Shown: piece after piece, positions 10,333-18,625 of the stretch
Position numbering within the stretch: the stretch's first letter is position 1
Layout: each line of letters opens with the position of its first letter
Source: an uncultured Clostridia bacterium
Lineage (GTDB): Bacteria; Bacillota; Clostridia; TANB77; CAG-508
Reading direction: 5' to 3'
NCBI GenBank assembly: GCA_934182605.1
Contig: CAKPRQ010000004.1
Span: 55,426-119,425 of the forward strand
Length of the DNA: 64,000 bases
Made by a program: the position numbers and the translations under genes
Notes under the pieces: model-generated
Seen by the model: the letters and a program-made list of their open reading frames with translations, nothing else
Database searches by the model: none
What the model was told of the DNA's origin: nothing

Positions 10333-11067
10333 TTGAAAACAACATTAATAATACCAGCATTAAATGAAGAAAAAACAATAGGGTTAATTTTGGACAAGTT
10401 AAAAAAACATCCATATATTTCAGAAATTATAGTAGTTGATAACCGTTCTACAGATAATACATCTAAGATAGCTCATGATAAGGGTGTTAGAGTAATATAT
10501 TGTGGAACTCAAGGAAAAGGTTATGCAATGGAAGCTGGTTTAAAAGAAGCAAAAAATGATATTATTTTATATATGGATGGGGATATTTTATCTTATACAA
10601 ATGATATGGTGGAGAAAATGTTAGAGCCATTATTAAATAATGAAGTTGATTTTGTTAAGTCGGAATTCGATAGAAGTGGTGGTAGAGTAACAGAATTAGT
10701 AGCAAAACCTTTATTAGAAATATTATTTCCTAATATGTATAAATTTAAACAACCTTTAAGTGGAATTATAGCAGGAAGAAAGAGTTTTTTTGAAAAAATT
10801 AATTTTGAAAAAGATTATGGAGTAGATGTTGGCATTTTATTAGATATGGTAAAAATGAATGCAAGAATAAAAGAAGTACATATAGGAACAATTAAGAATG
10901 ATTCGCAAAGTTGGGAAGCATTATCTAAAATGTCTAAAGAAGTTGCTACAGCTATATTAAGAAGAGCAGGAAAATTAGATGATAATATTTATTCAGAATT
11001 ATTAGAAGAAAATCCTGAAATTGCAGAATGTATACAAGACATTGAACCAAAAATACAGATAAAATAA
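10333..11067 (+). CDS. family 2 glycosyltransferase (DPM1/glucosyl-3-phosphoglycerate synthase-like)
   Basis: The GT-A fold of family 2 is clear: LIIPALNEEKTIG at the N terminus, VVDNRSTDNTSKIA, and the DXD motif in LYMDGDILSY. The remainder resembles soluble transferases acting on small acceptors, such as glucosyl-3-phosphoglycerate synthase, because no membrane segments are seen in 244 residues. The start is TTG at 10333, chosen because AAGGTG is 9 bases upstream and the conserved motif begins at residue 5. It is the first gene of a run of sugar-transfer genes (GT2, GT8, phosphatase, GT2, acetyltransferase). Together with the histidine phosphatase two genes on, it could make a glucosylglycerate-type solute, since that pathway pairs a GpgS-type transferase with a phosphoglycerate-mutase-like phosphatase. 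This is inference. Confidence 0.85.
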   Translation: MKTTLIIPALNEEKTIGLILDKLKKHPYISEIIVVDNRSTDNTSKIAHDKGVRVIYCGTQGKGYAMEAGLKEAKNDIILYMDGDILSYTNDMVEKMLEPLLNNEVDFVKSEFDRSGGRVTELVAKPLLEILFPNMYKFKQPLSGIIAGRKSFFEKINFEKDYGVDVGILLDMVKMNARIKEVHIGTIKNDSQSWEALSKMSKEVATAILRRAGKLDDNIYSELLEENPEIAECIQDIEPKIQIK

Positions 11068-11106
11068 TTTTTATCTGTAATTTTCTATTAAAGGAGAGAT
11101 TTATAA

Positions 11107-11910
11107 ATGAAGTATTCATATGTAACTGTTTTATCAACAGAAACGTATTTATTGGGAGTTTTATGTATGTATCAATCATTAAAAAATTCAAATACTAAAA
11201 TTCCATTAACAGTTGTAGTAACAGATAATATTTCTGATGATATTATTAAAATATTAGAAAATGAAAAAATCAATGTTGTGAAGAAACCTAAAATTAAAAT
11301 TACTAATATTGTTAATGAACAAAATAAAGATTCAAAATTTATGTATTGGAATAACACATTTGATAAGTTACATATTTTTGAATTAACTCAATTTGAAAAA
11401 ATAGTGTATATAGATAGTGATATGTTAATATTAAGAAATGTTGATGAATTATTTAAAAGAGAAAATTTATCTGCGGTAGTTGCTGGAAGTTTTTATCCTG
11501 GTAATGAGGAATGGGTAAAACTAAATTCAGGTTTAATGGTTATTGAACCTAAGACAGGAATGTTAGATGAATTTATGAAAATATTAAATTCGGAAATATT
11601 AAAAGGTAAAATTATTGGAGATCAAAATATCATTCAAGAATATATTCCAGAATGGGAAAATATGGAAAATTTACATTTAGATCATAAATATAATATTTTT
11701 TTTCAATATTTAGAGTATTATCTTGACAAATTTAAAAAATCGATAGATAATATTTCAATTGTACATTTTATATCAAAGGGTAAACCATGGATGTTAGATA
11801 GAATACAAAGAAAACAATTAATGGAGCAATATAAAAAAGATACTGCATCTTATATTGTATTAGAAAAATATTTTGAAACTTTAGATAGTATAAAATTAAA
11901 TAAAGAATGA
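11107..11910 (+). CDS. family 8 glycosyltransferase
   Basis: 267 residues with the family 8 layout: the N-terminal nucleotide-sugar region TVLSTETYLLGVLCMYQSL, the DXD metal site in KIVYIDSDMLIL near residue 102, and LNSGLMVIEP and GDQNIIQEYIPEW later. Family 8 includes glycogenin, galactinol synthase and LPS glucosyl/galactosyl transferases, and retains the anomeric configuration. A HFISKGKPW stretch near residue 221 matches the usual H-x(n)-G-x-x-K-P-W motif. It has an AAAGGAGAG ribosome binding site and sits 39 bases after the previous gene in the same operon. The acceptor is not predictable. Confidence 0.87.
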   Translation: MKYSYVTVLSTETYLLGVLCMYQSLKNSNTKIPLTVVVTDNISDDIIKILENEKINVVKKPKIKITNIVNEQNKDSKFMYWNNTFDKLHIFELTQFEKIVYIDSDMLILRNVDELFKRENLSAVVAGSFYPGNEEWVKLNSGLMVIEPKTGMLDEFMKILNSEILKGKIIGDQNIIQEYIPEWENMENLHLDHKYNIFFQYLEYYLDKFKKSIDNISIVHFISKGKPWMLDRIQRKQLMEQYKKDTASYIVLEKYFETLDSIKLNKE

Positions 11911-11918
11911 GGTTATGA

Positions 11919-12476
11919 ATGAAAGAAATATATGTAATTAGACACGGACAGACAGATTGGAATTTAGAAGAAATTATTCAAGGTAATCAAAATGTACCTT
12001 TAAATGCTTGTGGTAGAAAACAAGCAGAAGAATTAAAAAACAAATTAAAAAATATAAAATTTGATTATATAATATCCTCTTCATTAAGTAGAGCAATTGA
12101 AACCGCTAAGATTGCTACAGATAACAAAATAAATATTAAAATCGATTCCAGGTTAAGAGAAAGAAGATATGGAGAATTAGAAGGAAAATCTCAGTATTGT
12201 TTAGAAGATTTTAAGTGTGCATCTAATGAATTATGGAGTTATGATTTAAATTATAGTAAATATGGTATAGAACCTATAAATTCTTTTGTAGAAAGAGTTT
12301 ATAGTGTGTTAGATGATATAAAAAAGCAAGATTTTGATACTATTTTATTATCTACCCATGCAGTAGTAAGTGTTGCAATTAAGTATTATTTTGAGGGAAA
12401 AAATAATTCACAATTTTTCATGATACAGGATGCAATGAAAAATTGTGAGTGTAGAAAATATATTATTGGAGGTTAA
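11919..12476 (+). CDS. histidine phosphatase (phosphoglycerate mutase-like)
   Basis: 185 residues starting MKEIYVIRHGQTDWN, the phosphohistidine-forming RHG motif of branch 1 histidine phosphatases. The catalytic acid lies in RERRYGELEG and the second histidine in LLSTHAVVSV. The length suits a GpmB/PhoE-like phosphatase rather than true mutase. It is 8 bases after the GT8 gene and 1 base before the next GT2, so it is within the operon. Its substrate is likely a phosphorylated sugar or glycoside made by the neighbours, by inference. Confidence 0.87.
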   Translation: MKEIYVIRHGQTDWNLEEIIQGNQNVPLNACGRKQAEELKNKLKNIKFDYIISSSLSRAIETAKIATDNKINIKIDSRLRERRYGELEGKSQYCLEDFKCASNELWSYDLNYSKYGIEPINSFVERVYSVLDDIKKQDFDTILLSTHAVVSVAIKYYFEGKNNSQFFMIQDAMKNCECRKYIIGG

Positions 12477-12477
12477 A

Positions 12478-13296
12478 ATGAAAAAATTTAGTATAGTAAT
12501 ACCAGCTTATAATGTTGAAAAATATGTGGAAAATGCTATAAAAAGTGTAAAAAATCAGACATTTAAAGATTATGAAATTGTTGTAGTAGAAGATTGCTCT
12601 ATAGATAATACTTTATCTATTTTAAAAGAGGAAAGCGATATAAAACTTATTGAACATGAAAAAAATAAAGGCTTAGGAGGTGCTAGAAATTCTGGAATTA
12701 AAAATTCTGAAGGAGAATATATTATTTTCTTAGATGCAGATGACATGTTATATGATAATACAATATTAGAAAAATTAAATAATACTATTGGAGATAATAC
12801 TTATGATATAGTATATTCTGGATTTGAAGCAAGAGGAACAAGAAACTTTGTGTTTATTCCAACAGAAGAAGAGTGTACGAAGGCATATAGATTAGCAAAA
12901 AATAAATTTGTAAGTGTTTGTGCAGGTTGTTGGAATAGAAAATTTTTAATAGAAAATAATATTTTATTTAAAGAAAATGTTGTGTATGAAGATGTTTTTT
13001 TTATGTTTTTAGCTATCTGTAACTCAAATACATATATATTAGCTAATTATCCTACATTTATATATAATACGGGAAGAGAAGGCAGTTTAACTACTAAGAA
13101 ACAATTTAAACAGGTTTATGATACAATCGCTTGCATAGAACATTTATGTAAATTAAAGGACGAAATTGATAAAAGTTATATACCTTATTTATTAGAACGA
13201 ATCGAAGAACAAAAGAACAGGTTAGTTGTGCGATTACAAAGAGTTATCGATATAGAATTTAAGGAAAATGGTGAGGAGAATGAATACAAATCCTAA
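12478..13296 (+). CDS. family 2 glycosyltransferase
   Basis: Begins MKKFSIVIPAYNVEKYVENAIKS, with VVVEDCSIDNT and the DXD motif in YIIFLDADDMLYDN, all typical of GT2 transferases acting on surface polysaccharides or teichoic-like polymers. The ATG at 12478 is preceded by TTGGAGG. An upstream in-frame ATG at 12445 lies inside the previous gene and has no such signal. The C-terminal about 100 residues are helical and variable, as usual for acceptor specificity regions. It overlaps the next gene by 29 bases. Confidence 0.88.
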   Translation: MKKFSIVIPAYNVEKYVENAIKSVKNQTFKDYEIVVVEDCSIDNTLSILKEESDIKLIEHEKNKGLGGARNSGIKNSEGEYIIFLDADDMLYDNTILEKLNNTIGDNTYDIVYSGFEARGTRNFVFIPTEEECTKAYRLAKNKFVSVCAGCWNRKFLIENNILFKENVVYEDVFFMFLAICNSNTYILANYPTFIYNTGREGSLTTKKQFKQVYDTIACIEHLCKLKDEIDKSYIPYLLERIEEQKNRLVVRLQRVIDIEFKENGEENEYKS

Positions 13297-13885
13297 AATA
13301 GGAAAAGAAGTTCAATTATATAATGTAACTTTTGGTAAATTTGTTCAGATTGCAGAATATTCGTATTTAAGTAACACTAAAATAGGGGATTATAGTTATT
13401 GTAATGGTTTTAATCAAATTATGAATGCAAATATTGGAAAATTTGTTTCTATTGCTTCAGGTGTTAAGATTAACGCTATAAACCATCCATATGAATGGGT
13501 ATCACAGCATAATTTTTTATATTTATCAGAGCAATATGATTTTGGAGAAAATGATGAAGAATTTTTATCAAAAAGAATAAAAAATATTGTAAATATTGGA
13601 AATGATGTTTGGATAGGGTATAATGCAATTATTATGCCAGGTATTAATATTGGTGATGGAGCTGTTATAGGGAGCGGGGCAATAGTAACTAAGGATGTAG
13701 AACCATATTCAATCGTAGCAGGAGTTCCTGCCATGTTTTTGAAAAAGAGATTTAGTGATGATGTTATAAATGAACTAAAAAAAATAAAATGGTGGGATTG
13801 GTCAAGAGAAGATTTAAGAAAAAGAAAAGAAGATTTTAAAAATATAGAACGATTCATAAAATTATATAAAGTTGATGATATTTAA
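13268..13885 (+). CDS. CatB-like hexapeptide-repeat acetyltransferase
   Basis: 205 residues of left-handed beta-helix repeats. Isoleucine-glycine hexapeptides run through IGDYSYCNG, NIGKFVSIASGVKI, IGNDVWIGYNAIIMPGINIGDGAVIGSGAIVT and VAGVPAMFLKKRF. The histidine in NAINHPYEW is the expected catalytic residue of the xenobiotic/streptogramin acetyltransferase (CatB/VatD) branch. In this operon it more likely O-acetylates a sugar than a drug, but the family covers both. The start is uncertain: ATG 13268, GTG 13271 and ATG 13280 are all in frame; the AAGGA at 13261-13265 best suits GTG 13271. Confidence 0.85.
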   Translation: MVRRMNTNPKIGKEVQLYNVTFGKFVQIAEYSYLSNTKIGDYSYCNGFNQIMNANIGKFVSIASGVKINAINHPYEWVSQHNFLYLSEQYDFGENDEEFLSKRIKNIVNIGNDVWIGYNAIIMPGINIGDGAVIGSGAIVTKDVEPYSIVAGVPAMFLKKRFSDDVINELKKIKWWDWSREDLRKRKEDFKNIERFIKLYKVDDI

Positions 13886-13892
13886 ATTTTCC

Positions 13893-13921
13893 TTGACATT
13901 TACATAAAAATGAGGTAAAAT
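13893..13921 (+). promoter_or_regulatory. promoter of minDE
   Basis: TTGACA (13893-13898), a 17-base spacer and TAAAAT (13916-13921) are 65 bases before minD. Confidence 0.7.
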
Positions 13922-13986
13922 ATTTAATGAAATTTATATTATCAAATGACTTAGAATGAAAGGTAGTTTATGAGGAGGATTATTTA

Positions 13987-14781
13987 ATGGGTGAAGTTAT
14001 AGTTATAACCTCTGGTAAAGGTGGAGTCGGTAAAACTACTACAACAGCAAATTTAGGTTCTGCTTTGGCTTTAGAAGGTAAGAAAGTTGCATTAGTTGAT
14101 ACAGATATCGGACTTAGAAACCTAGATGTTGTAATGGGACTAGAAAATAGAATTGTTTACGACATAGTAGATGTTGTAGAAGAAAAGTGTAAATTAAAGC
14201 AAGCTTTAATAAAGGACAAGCGATTCGAAGAATTATTTTTATTACCAGCGGCTCAAACTAGGGATAAATCTGCAGTAAACGAAGAACAAATGAAAGAATT
14301 AACTAAAAAACTAAAAGAGGAATTTGATTATATAATAATAGATTGTCCAGCAGGTATAGAACAAGGATTTAAGAATGCTATCGCTGGAGCAGATAGGGCA
14401 ATAGTTGTTACAACTGCCGAAATTTCAGCTATAAGAGATGCCGATAGAATAATCGGTTTAGTAGAAGCAAGTGAGATTAAAAATCCAGAATTAATAATTA
14501 ATAGATTAAGACCAACTATGGTAAAGCGTGGAGAAATGATGGATGTTGAAGATATAGTTGATTTGTTATCTATTGATTTAATAGGTGTTGTACCTGATGA
14601 TGAGTATATAATAACATATACAAATAAAGGTGAACCAGTTATATCAAATAAAAAAGCGCCTTCGGGTAAGGCTTATAGAGAAATTGCTAGAAGAATATTA
14701 GGGGAACAAATAGAGATAACAGTTCCTGGAAGAGAAAATGGGATTTTTACTAAAATAAAGAGGATATTTAGTAAAAATTAG
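13987..14781 (+). CDS. minD: septum site-determining ATPase MinD
   Basis: 264-residue P-loop ATPase with the deviant Walker A TSGKGGVGKTT at residues 8-18. Switch I is VDTDIGLRNLDVVMGLENRIVYD, Walker B is YIIIDCPAGIEQGF, and a C-terminal amphipathic membrane-targeting helix is GIFTKIKRIFSK. MinD dimerises on the membrane with ATP and is released by MinE, which places the division site at midcell. Length and every motif are intact. It lies 12 bases upstream of minE. minC is not in this window and must be elsewhere, possibly with mreBCD. Confidence 0.97.
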   Translation: MGEVIVITSGKGGVGKTTTTANLGSALALEGKKVALVDTDIGLRNLDVVMGLENRIVYDIVDVVEEKCKLKQALIKDKRFEELFLLPAAQTRDKSAVNEEQMKELTKKLKEEFDYIIIDCPAGIEQGFKNAIAGADRAIVVTTAEISAIRDADRIIGLVEASEIKNPELIINRLRPTMVKRGEMMDVEDIVDLLSIDLIGVVPDDEYIITYTNKGEPVISNKKAPSGKAYREIARRILGEQIEITVPGRENGIFTKIKRIFSKN

Positions 14782-14793
14782 TGGAGGGAGCTA

Positions 14794-15243
14794 ATGTTTG
14801 AAAAGATTATGAATTTGATGAAAAAAGTATTTCGTTTAAATAACAAAGATGAAAGTTCAAAAGAAGCAGCAAAAGAAAGATTGCATTTAGTTTTAATACA
14901 AGATAGGGCGAGCGTATCGGCTGATTTCTTAGAAGTTATGAAACAAGAGATTATAGATGTTATCAAAAAATATATAGAGATAGATGAAAGTGCTATTGAT
15001 GTTAGATTGACTAATAATGTGAATGAAGATGGAAAAGGTAGTTCACCAGCGTTATATGCTAATTTTCCTATTACCAATGTTAAGACTAAAATTTTAAATG
15101 ATAAGGAAAAAGCTTCTTTTGAAATAGATAAAAAAAATGAATTAGAGAATGTCGAAGAAAAAAATATGGAAGAAAATGTAGAAACAGAAAAAGTAAATAA
15201 TGAAAATGCTGTAAGTAATGTTGAAGAAAAAAGTAATTTATGA
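14794..15243 (+). CDS. minE: cell division topological specificity factor MinE with acidic tail
   Basis: Residues 1-95 match MinE: the N-terminal membrane-targeting helix MFEKIMNLMKKVF, the MinD-stimulating segment AKERLHLVLIQDRA, and the dimer core VMKQEIIDVIKKYIEIDESAIDVRL ending in ANFPI. Usual MinE is about 85-90 residues. Here a further 50-55 residues follow, rich in Glu, Asn and Lys (VEEKN/EENVETEK), predicted disordered. The extension is in frame and ends before rodA. MinE drives MinD oscillation. The role of the tail is unknown; it may be a lineage-specific extension. Confidence 0.93.
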   Translation: MFEKIMNLMKKVFRLNNKDESSKEAAKERLHLVLIQDRASVSADFLEVMKQEIIDVIKKYIEIDESAIDVRLTNNVNEDGKGSSPALYANFPITNVKTKILNDKEKASFEIDKKNELENVEEKNMEENVETEKVNNENAVSNVEEKSNL

Positions 15244-15316
15244 AATAAGGAACGGTTGAATTTAAGTCTAAATTATAAAAGCCGTATTAGTATCTTATTA
15301 AAGAAATGAGGAAATT

Positions 15317-16406
15317 ATGAATAAAAAGTTTCTTAAGAATATTGATTGGAGCATTTTAATATGTAGTGTTATCTTACTAGTAATAGGATTGATAGCACTT
15401 TTTTCTGCTAGTAGTAGTGACGACTATGAAGAGTTTGTTAAGCAATTAATTTTTGTTGGAATATCTATACCTGTAATGATAATTACAATTGCAATAAATT
15501 ATAAGACTTTTGTAAAATTATCACCATTTTTATATATAATAATATTAGGTTTATTAATGGGAGTTCTATTTACTGCTGAAAGAAATGGAGCAACAAGTTG
15601 GTTTGATATAGGTGGTTTTACACTTCAACCATCAGAGTTTGCTAAAATTGTAATCATTATATTTTTTTCATATATGGTATATAATTTTCAGAAAAAAGGA
15701 AAGAATGAAATAAATAAGATCTGGAAACTAGGAATATTATTATTTTTAATCGCTGTGCCTATAGTATTAATAGTAATCCAACCAGATTATGGTACTGCTA
15801 TGGCATTTATTGTTGCGATAATAGCAATTTTATATATTGCTGGTATAGATAAAAAATATATTATAACTTGCGTATTATTAATTGTTATTTTACTGCCTAT
15901 AATGTACTTTTTTGTATTACCAGACCACGCAAAATCAAGAATAGAAGTTTTTTTGAATCCATATTCAGACCCGAGAGGGGCAGGATACAATATTATACAA
16001 TCTAAACTCGCAATAGGAGCAGGAGAATTGTTTGGAATGGGACTTTTGAATGGTAATCAAACTCAATTACGGTTATCTATATCCTAAAACTACAGATTTC
16101 ATATTTGCAGTAGTTAGCGAAGAAATGGGATTTATTGTGGCTTCAATTGTAATAATTACTTATGTTTATATATTGCTTAGAATGATTAAAATAGCAAAAG
16201 AAGTAAAAGATCCTATAGGTTCATATATAGTAGTTGGAGTAATAGGAATTTTCTTCTTTCATATGGTACAAAACATTGGAATGACAATGGGATTATTGCC
16301 TATAACAGGTGTGCCATTATTATTATTAAGCTATGGAGGTAGCTCTTTATTAACTAGTGCAATTTTAATAGGTTTAGTTTTAAATATAGGGGCAAGAAAG
16401 TCATAA
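15317..16406 (+). CDS. rodA: RodA/FtsW-family SEDS glycosyltransferase, needs +1 shift at a CGG triplet
   Basis: Read with a +1 shift at 16070, the gene gives 362 residues with about ten membrane segments and the SEDS signatures [48 protein letters not shown] and the C-terminal [16 protein letters not shown] proteins polymerise lipid II with a partner class B PBP; the position after minDE is typical for clostridial rodA. In the literal frame the gene stops at 16085-16087, five codons after the CGG. The downstream half continues in the next frame from the expected residue. Skipping the C gives the family motif [14 protein letters not shown]. No other damage is visible. It could be a true frameshift mutation, but see the window-wide CGG pattern. 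Confidence 0.9.
16070..16072 (+). other. in-frame CGG at +1 frame change (rodA)
   Basis: TTA-C-GGT. Dropping the C gives Leu-Gly and joins the two rodA frames. The literal frame meets TAA at 16085. Confidence 0.85.
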
Positions 16407-16453
16407 TAATTCTAAATATAAGTAAATCTTAGTATCTATATTTATAAATTACA

Positions 16454-17479
16454 TTAATCTCTCTCATTAATTATATCCACTTTATTATAATATTCTTTAG
16501 TTTCTTTATCATAATATACAGCGGAAGTATTTTGCTTTAGGAAATTTACAAGCTGGTACATATCAATCCATATTTGATTTATACCATCTTTTTGTACTGG
16601 ATCAAATATAATTTGTAGTCCAAGATGTAAATGTGGTACATTTATATTATTTACATTTTCTTTAGAACTGTATCCAGTCATTCCTAGGTATCCTATAACA
16701 TCACCTGCAGTAACTATAGAACCTTCAATAATTTCTGAATTGTATGGATGGTCTTTTCGCAAATGTGCATAATAGTAATACCTTAATCCATCAAAACTTC
16801 TAATACCAATTCTCCAACCACCGTATTGGTTCCAGCCACAAGCCTCTACATACCCAGATTCAATTGCTATTATAGGAGTACCAACACTTCCCATTAAGTC
16901 ATTACCTAAGTGAACTCTTTTATATCCATAACTTCTTGAGTTACCAAAATCATCATAATGACTGTAACTATAACCTCTAGCAATTGGTGAAAATACTTTT
17001 AAACCATATTTTTTTTCATAAGTATTAGTTTCAGTATTTTTTATTTCATATGTACCTATAAAACCTCCCAAGACTGCATTATAGCTTTCTAAATAATAAT
17101 CATAATTCGACATATTTTGAGATAATTCTCTCATTGTTTTTCCACTATTTAATTCGTCCATGAGCTTATTTAAATCGGCCTTTTTATAAGAATTTAAATG
17201 CCCATAATATTTAGAAGATAAGTACGCTAAAAGTTCAATCCAATTATATTTAACTTTATAATTTTCATTATGTGATTGTATATCTAATTTGGAGGTGTCT
17301 AATAATATTTGTTCTGTAGCAGTAAAATCTATCCACTTTATGTAATCGTTATCTTTACTAGATGATTTATCATCCGCAAATACCGTTTCATATAATAATA
17401 TTAATAAAAAGAGTATTATTAAAGTAATTATAAAAGATATTAAATAAATTTTTTTAAATTTAATAGTTTTTAAAAACAT
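16454..17479 (-). CDS. membrane-anchored M23 (LytM) family peptidase
   Basis: 341 residues with a single N-terminal membrane helix (about 10-35), an uncharacterised 150-residue extracytoplasmic region, and a C-terminal LytM/M23 domain. Zinc ligands are visible in RVHLGNDLMG (H-x3-D) and VPHLHLGLQ (H-x-H), with GYVEACGWNQYGGWRIGIRS in between. The metal site looks complete, so it may cut peptidoglycan cross-bridges. It is convergent with rodA and downstream of the Spo0A-like gene on the same strand (38-base gap), probably one operon. A sporulation role like that of SpoIIQ-type M23 proteins is possible but unproven. The C-terminal tail of about 30 residues after the domain is unusual. Confidence 0.88.
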   Translation of the reverse strand: MFLKTIKFKKIYLISFIITLIILFLLILLYETVFADDKSSSKDNDYIKWIDFTATEQILLDTSKLDIQSHNENYKVKYNWIELLAYLSSKYYGHLNSYKKADLNKLMDELNSGKTMRELSQNMSNYDYYLESYNAVLGGFIGTYEIKNTETNTYEKKYGLKVFSPIARGYSYSHYDDFGNSRSYGYKRVHLGNDLMGSVGTPIIAIESGYVEACGWNQYGGWRIGIRSFDGLRYYYYAHLRKDHPYNSEIIEGSIVTAGDVIGYLGMTGYSSKENVNNINVPHLHLGLQIIFDPVQKDGINQIWIDMYQLVNFLKQNTSAVYYDKETKEYYNKVDIINERD

Positions 17480-17504
17480 AAATACACCTCATTCAAGTGT
17501 ATTT
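17480..17504 (-). promoter_or_regulatory. hairpin overlapping the ribosome binding site of the M23 peptidase gene
   Basis: On the minus strand a perfect 8-bp stem (AAATACAC/GTGTATTT) with a 9-base loop ends directly before the ATG. The GAGGTG ribosome binding site (17485-17490) is partly inside the stem. It may hold translation down unless upstream translation opens it. Confidence 0.5.
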
Positions 17505-17517
17505 CTGTTATTTCAAT

Positions 17518-18237
17518 TTATTCTAATTTTTTTGATATTGTGTTAATTACCATTTTAGCAGTAGGCTTTATGTTGTCTGGTATTTTTAAGTATTTTTTAA
17601 TTATTTCTTTATTCATATTTTTATATGCTGCATCTGTTGCCGTAATAATATTAGTTTTAATGTTATTTAAATCCTTATTATATATTTGAGAAACTTTAGG
17701 ATATACAGTTTTGCTTAAGTTTTCAGAGTCATACTTGAATGCGGCAATTAGGAGCACACTTTCTGCTATGTAATGTGTTCCATTATGAGATAAATTGTAT
17801 CCTATGTTTTGTAATTCATTTATTATCTTAACTCTAACATTTGCAGTATTTTCTGAATCTTTTTTTGTATCAATTAATTTTTTTAAAGAATCTACTATTT
17901 TAGAAAGAAATTCATCATAAAAAAATGAATCAAATACTAAATCATTTTTATTTAAGTCTTCTAATAAAGTAGATTCTTCTATTAAAAATATGATAGATTT
18001 AGCATACTTATTTTGCAAATATTCAGACATTTTTTCAGTGATTGTGTTCCAATTATAATCGGGAAATTCATAATCTGATACTATTATGTCAAAATGATAT
18101 CGTTTTATTGCTCTTAATATTTCGTCACCATTTTTTGCTAAATATGCAACGCGTATATTTGGTATGTATTGCGAAATAGAATTTAATAAATCTTGCGAAT
18201 TTTGTAATTTTTTGTTAGCTATAAGTAAATTTAACAT
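17518..18237 (-). CDS. degenerate Spo0A-like response regulator
   Basis: 239 residues with a Spo0A-like two-domain layout. The N-terminal half looks like a receiver domain: a possible phospho-acceptor Asp sits in IIVSDYEFPD, but the acidic pair is replaced (IANKK where Spo0A has VADDN), and no switch lysine motif is obvious. The C-terminal half aligns by eye to the Spo0A DNA-binding domain: ELQNIGYNLSHNGTHYIAES matches [17 protein letters not shown], and KTVYPKVSQIYNKDLNNIKTN matches [21 protein letters not shown]. The basic recognition-helix residues are mostly lost. It may be a phosphorylation-independent or protein-binding paralogue. The ribosome binding site is AGGGGGA. It lies upstream of the M23 gene in a likely operon. 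Confidence 0.7.
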   Translation of the reverse strand: MLNLLIANKKLQNSQDLLNSISQYIPNIRVAYLAKNGDEILRAIKRYHFDIIVSDYEFPDYNWNTITEKMSEYLQNKYAKSIIFLIEESTLLEDLNKNDLVFDSFFYDEFLSKIVDSLKKLIDTKKDSENTANVRVKIINELQNIGYNLSHNGTHYIAESVLLIAAFKYDSENLSKTVYPKVSQIYNKDLNNIKTNIITATDAAYKNMNKEIIKKYLKIPDNIKPTAKMVINTISKKLE

Positions 18238-18383
18238 ATTTTATCCCCCTATAATATATTTTTTTACAAATACTCTCTATATTATATAAGATACGAGTTT
18301 ATATAAAAAAAGTTGCATAAATTTAAAATTTTTTTAAATTTATAAAATTAAAAAAAATGTGCATAATAATTGTAGGTTAGAAC

Positions 18384-18517
18384 TCACAGCTAAAAATTTT
18401 TTAATGGCACTTATATATTAATATTTTTTATCAAAAACATAGTTTGGGTTAACACTCTGGGGCTTTGACTGCAAAATATTAATATATAAGTACAGATATT
18501 TTATAGAAAAGCTGTGA
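18384..18517. repeat. palindromic hairpin element, loop family 1, copy 1
   Basis: The element fills most of the 388-base gap between divergent genes. It has an outer 8-bp arm (TCACAGCT at 18384-18391, AGCTGTGA at 18510-18517) and an inner perfect 18-bp arm (18410-18427 with 18473-18490). The 45-base GC-richer loop (18428-18472) contains CATAGTTTGGGTTAACAC and GGGGCTTTGACT. The reverse complement of the loop at 22388-22433 is clearly related, while the stems are not. It could be a mobile palindromic repeat or a structured RNA. Confidence 0.7.
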
Positions 18518-18547
18518 AACTTTAAATAAATTTAATTCAAAAATGTA

Positions 18548-18576
18548 TTGACTTTAAATTAAGTGTATGATATAAA
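18548..18576 (+). promoter_or_regulatory. promoter of the DUF4358 lipoprotein
   Basis: TTGACT (18548-18553), a 17-base spacer and TATAAA (18571-18576) lie 50 bases before the start codon. Confidence 0.6.
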
Positions 18577-18625
18577 TATTTATATCAAATGAATATTGAA
18601 ATTATAGGAAGGATGGAAAATTTAA

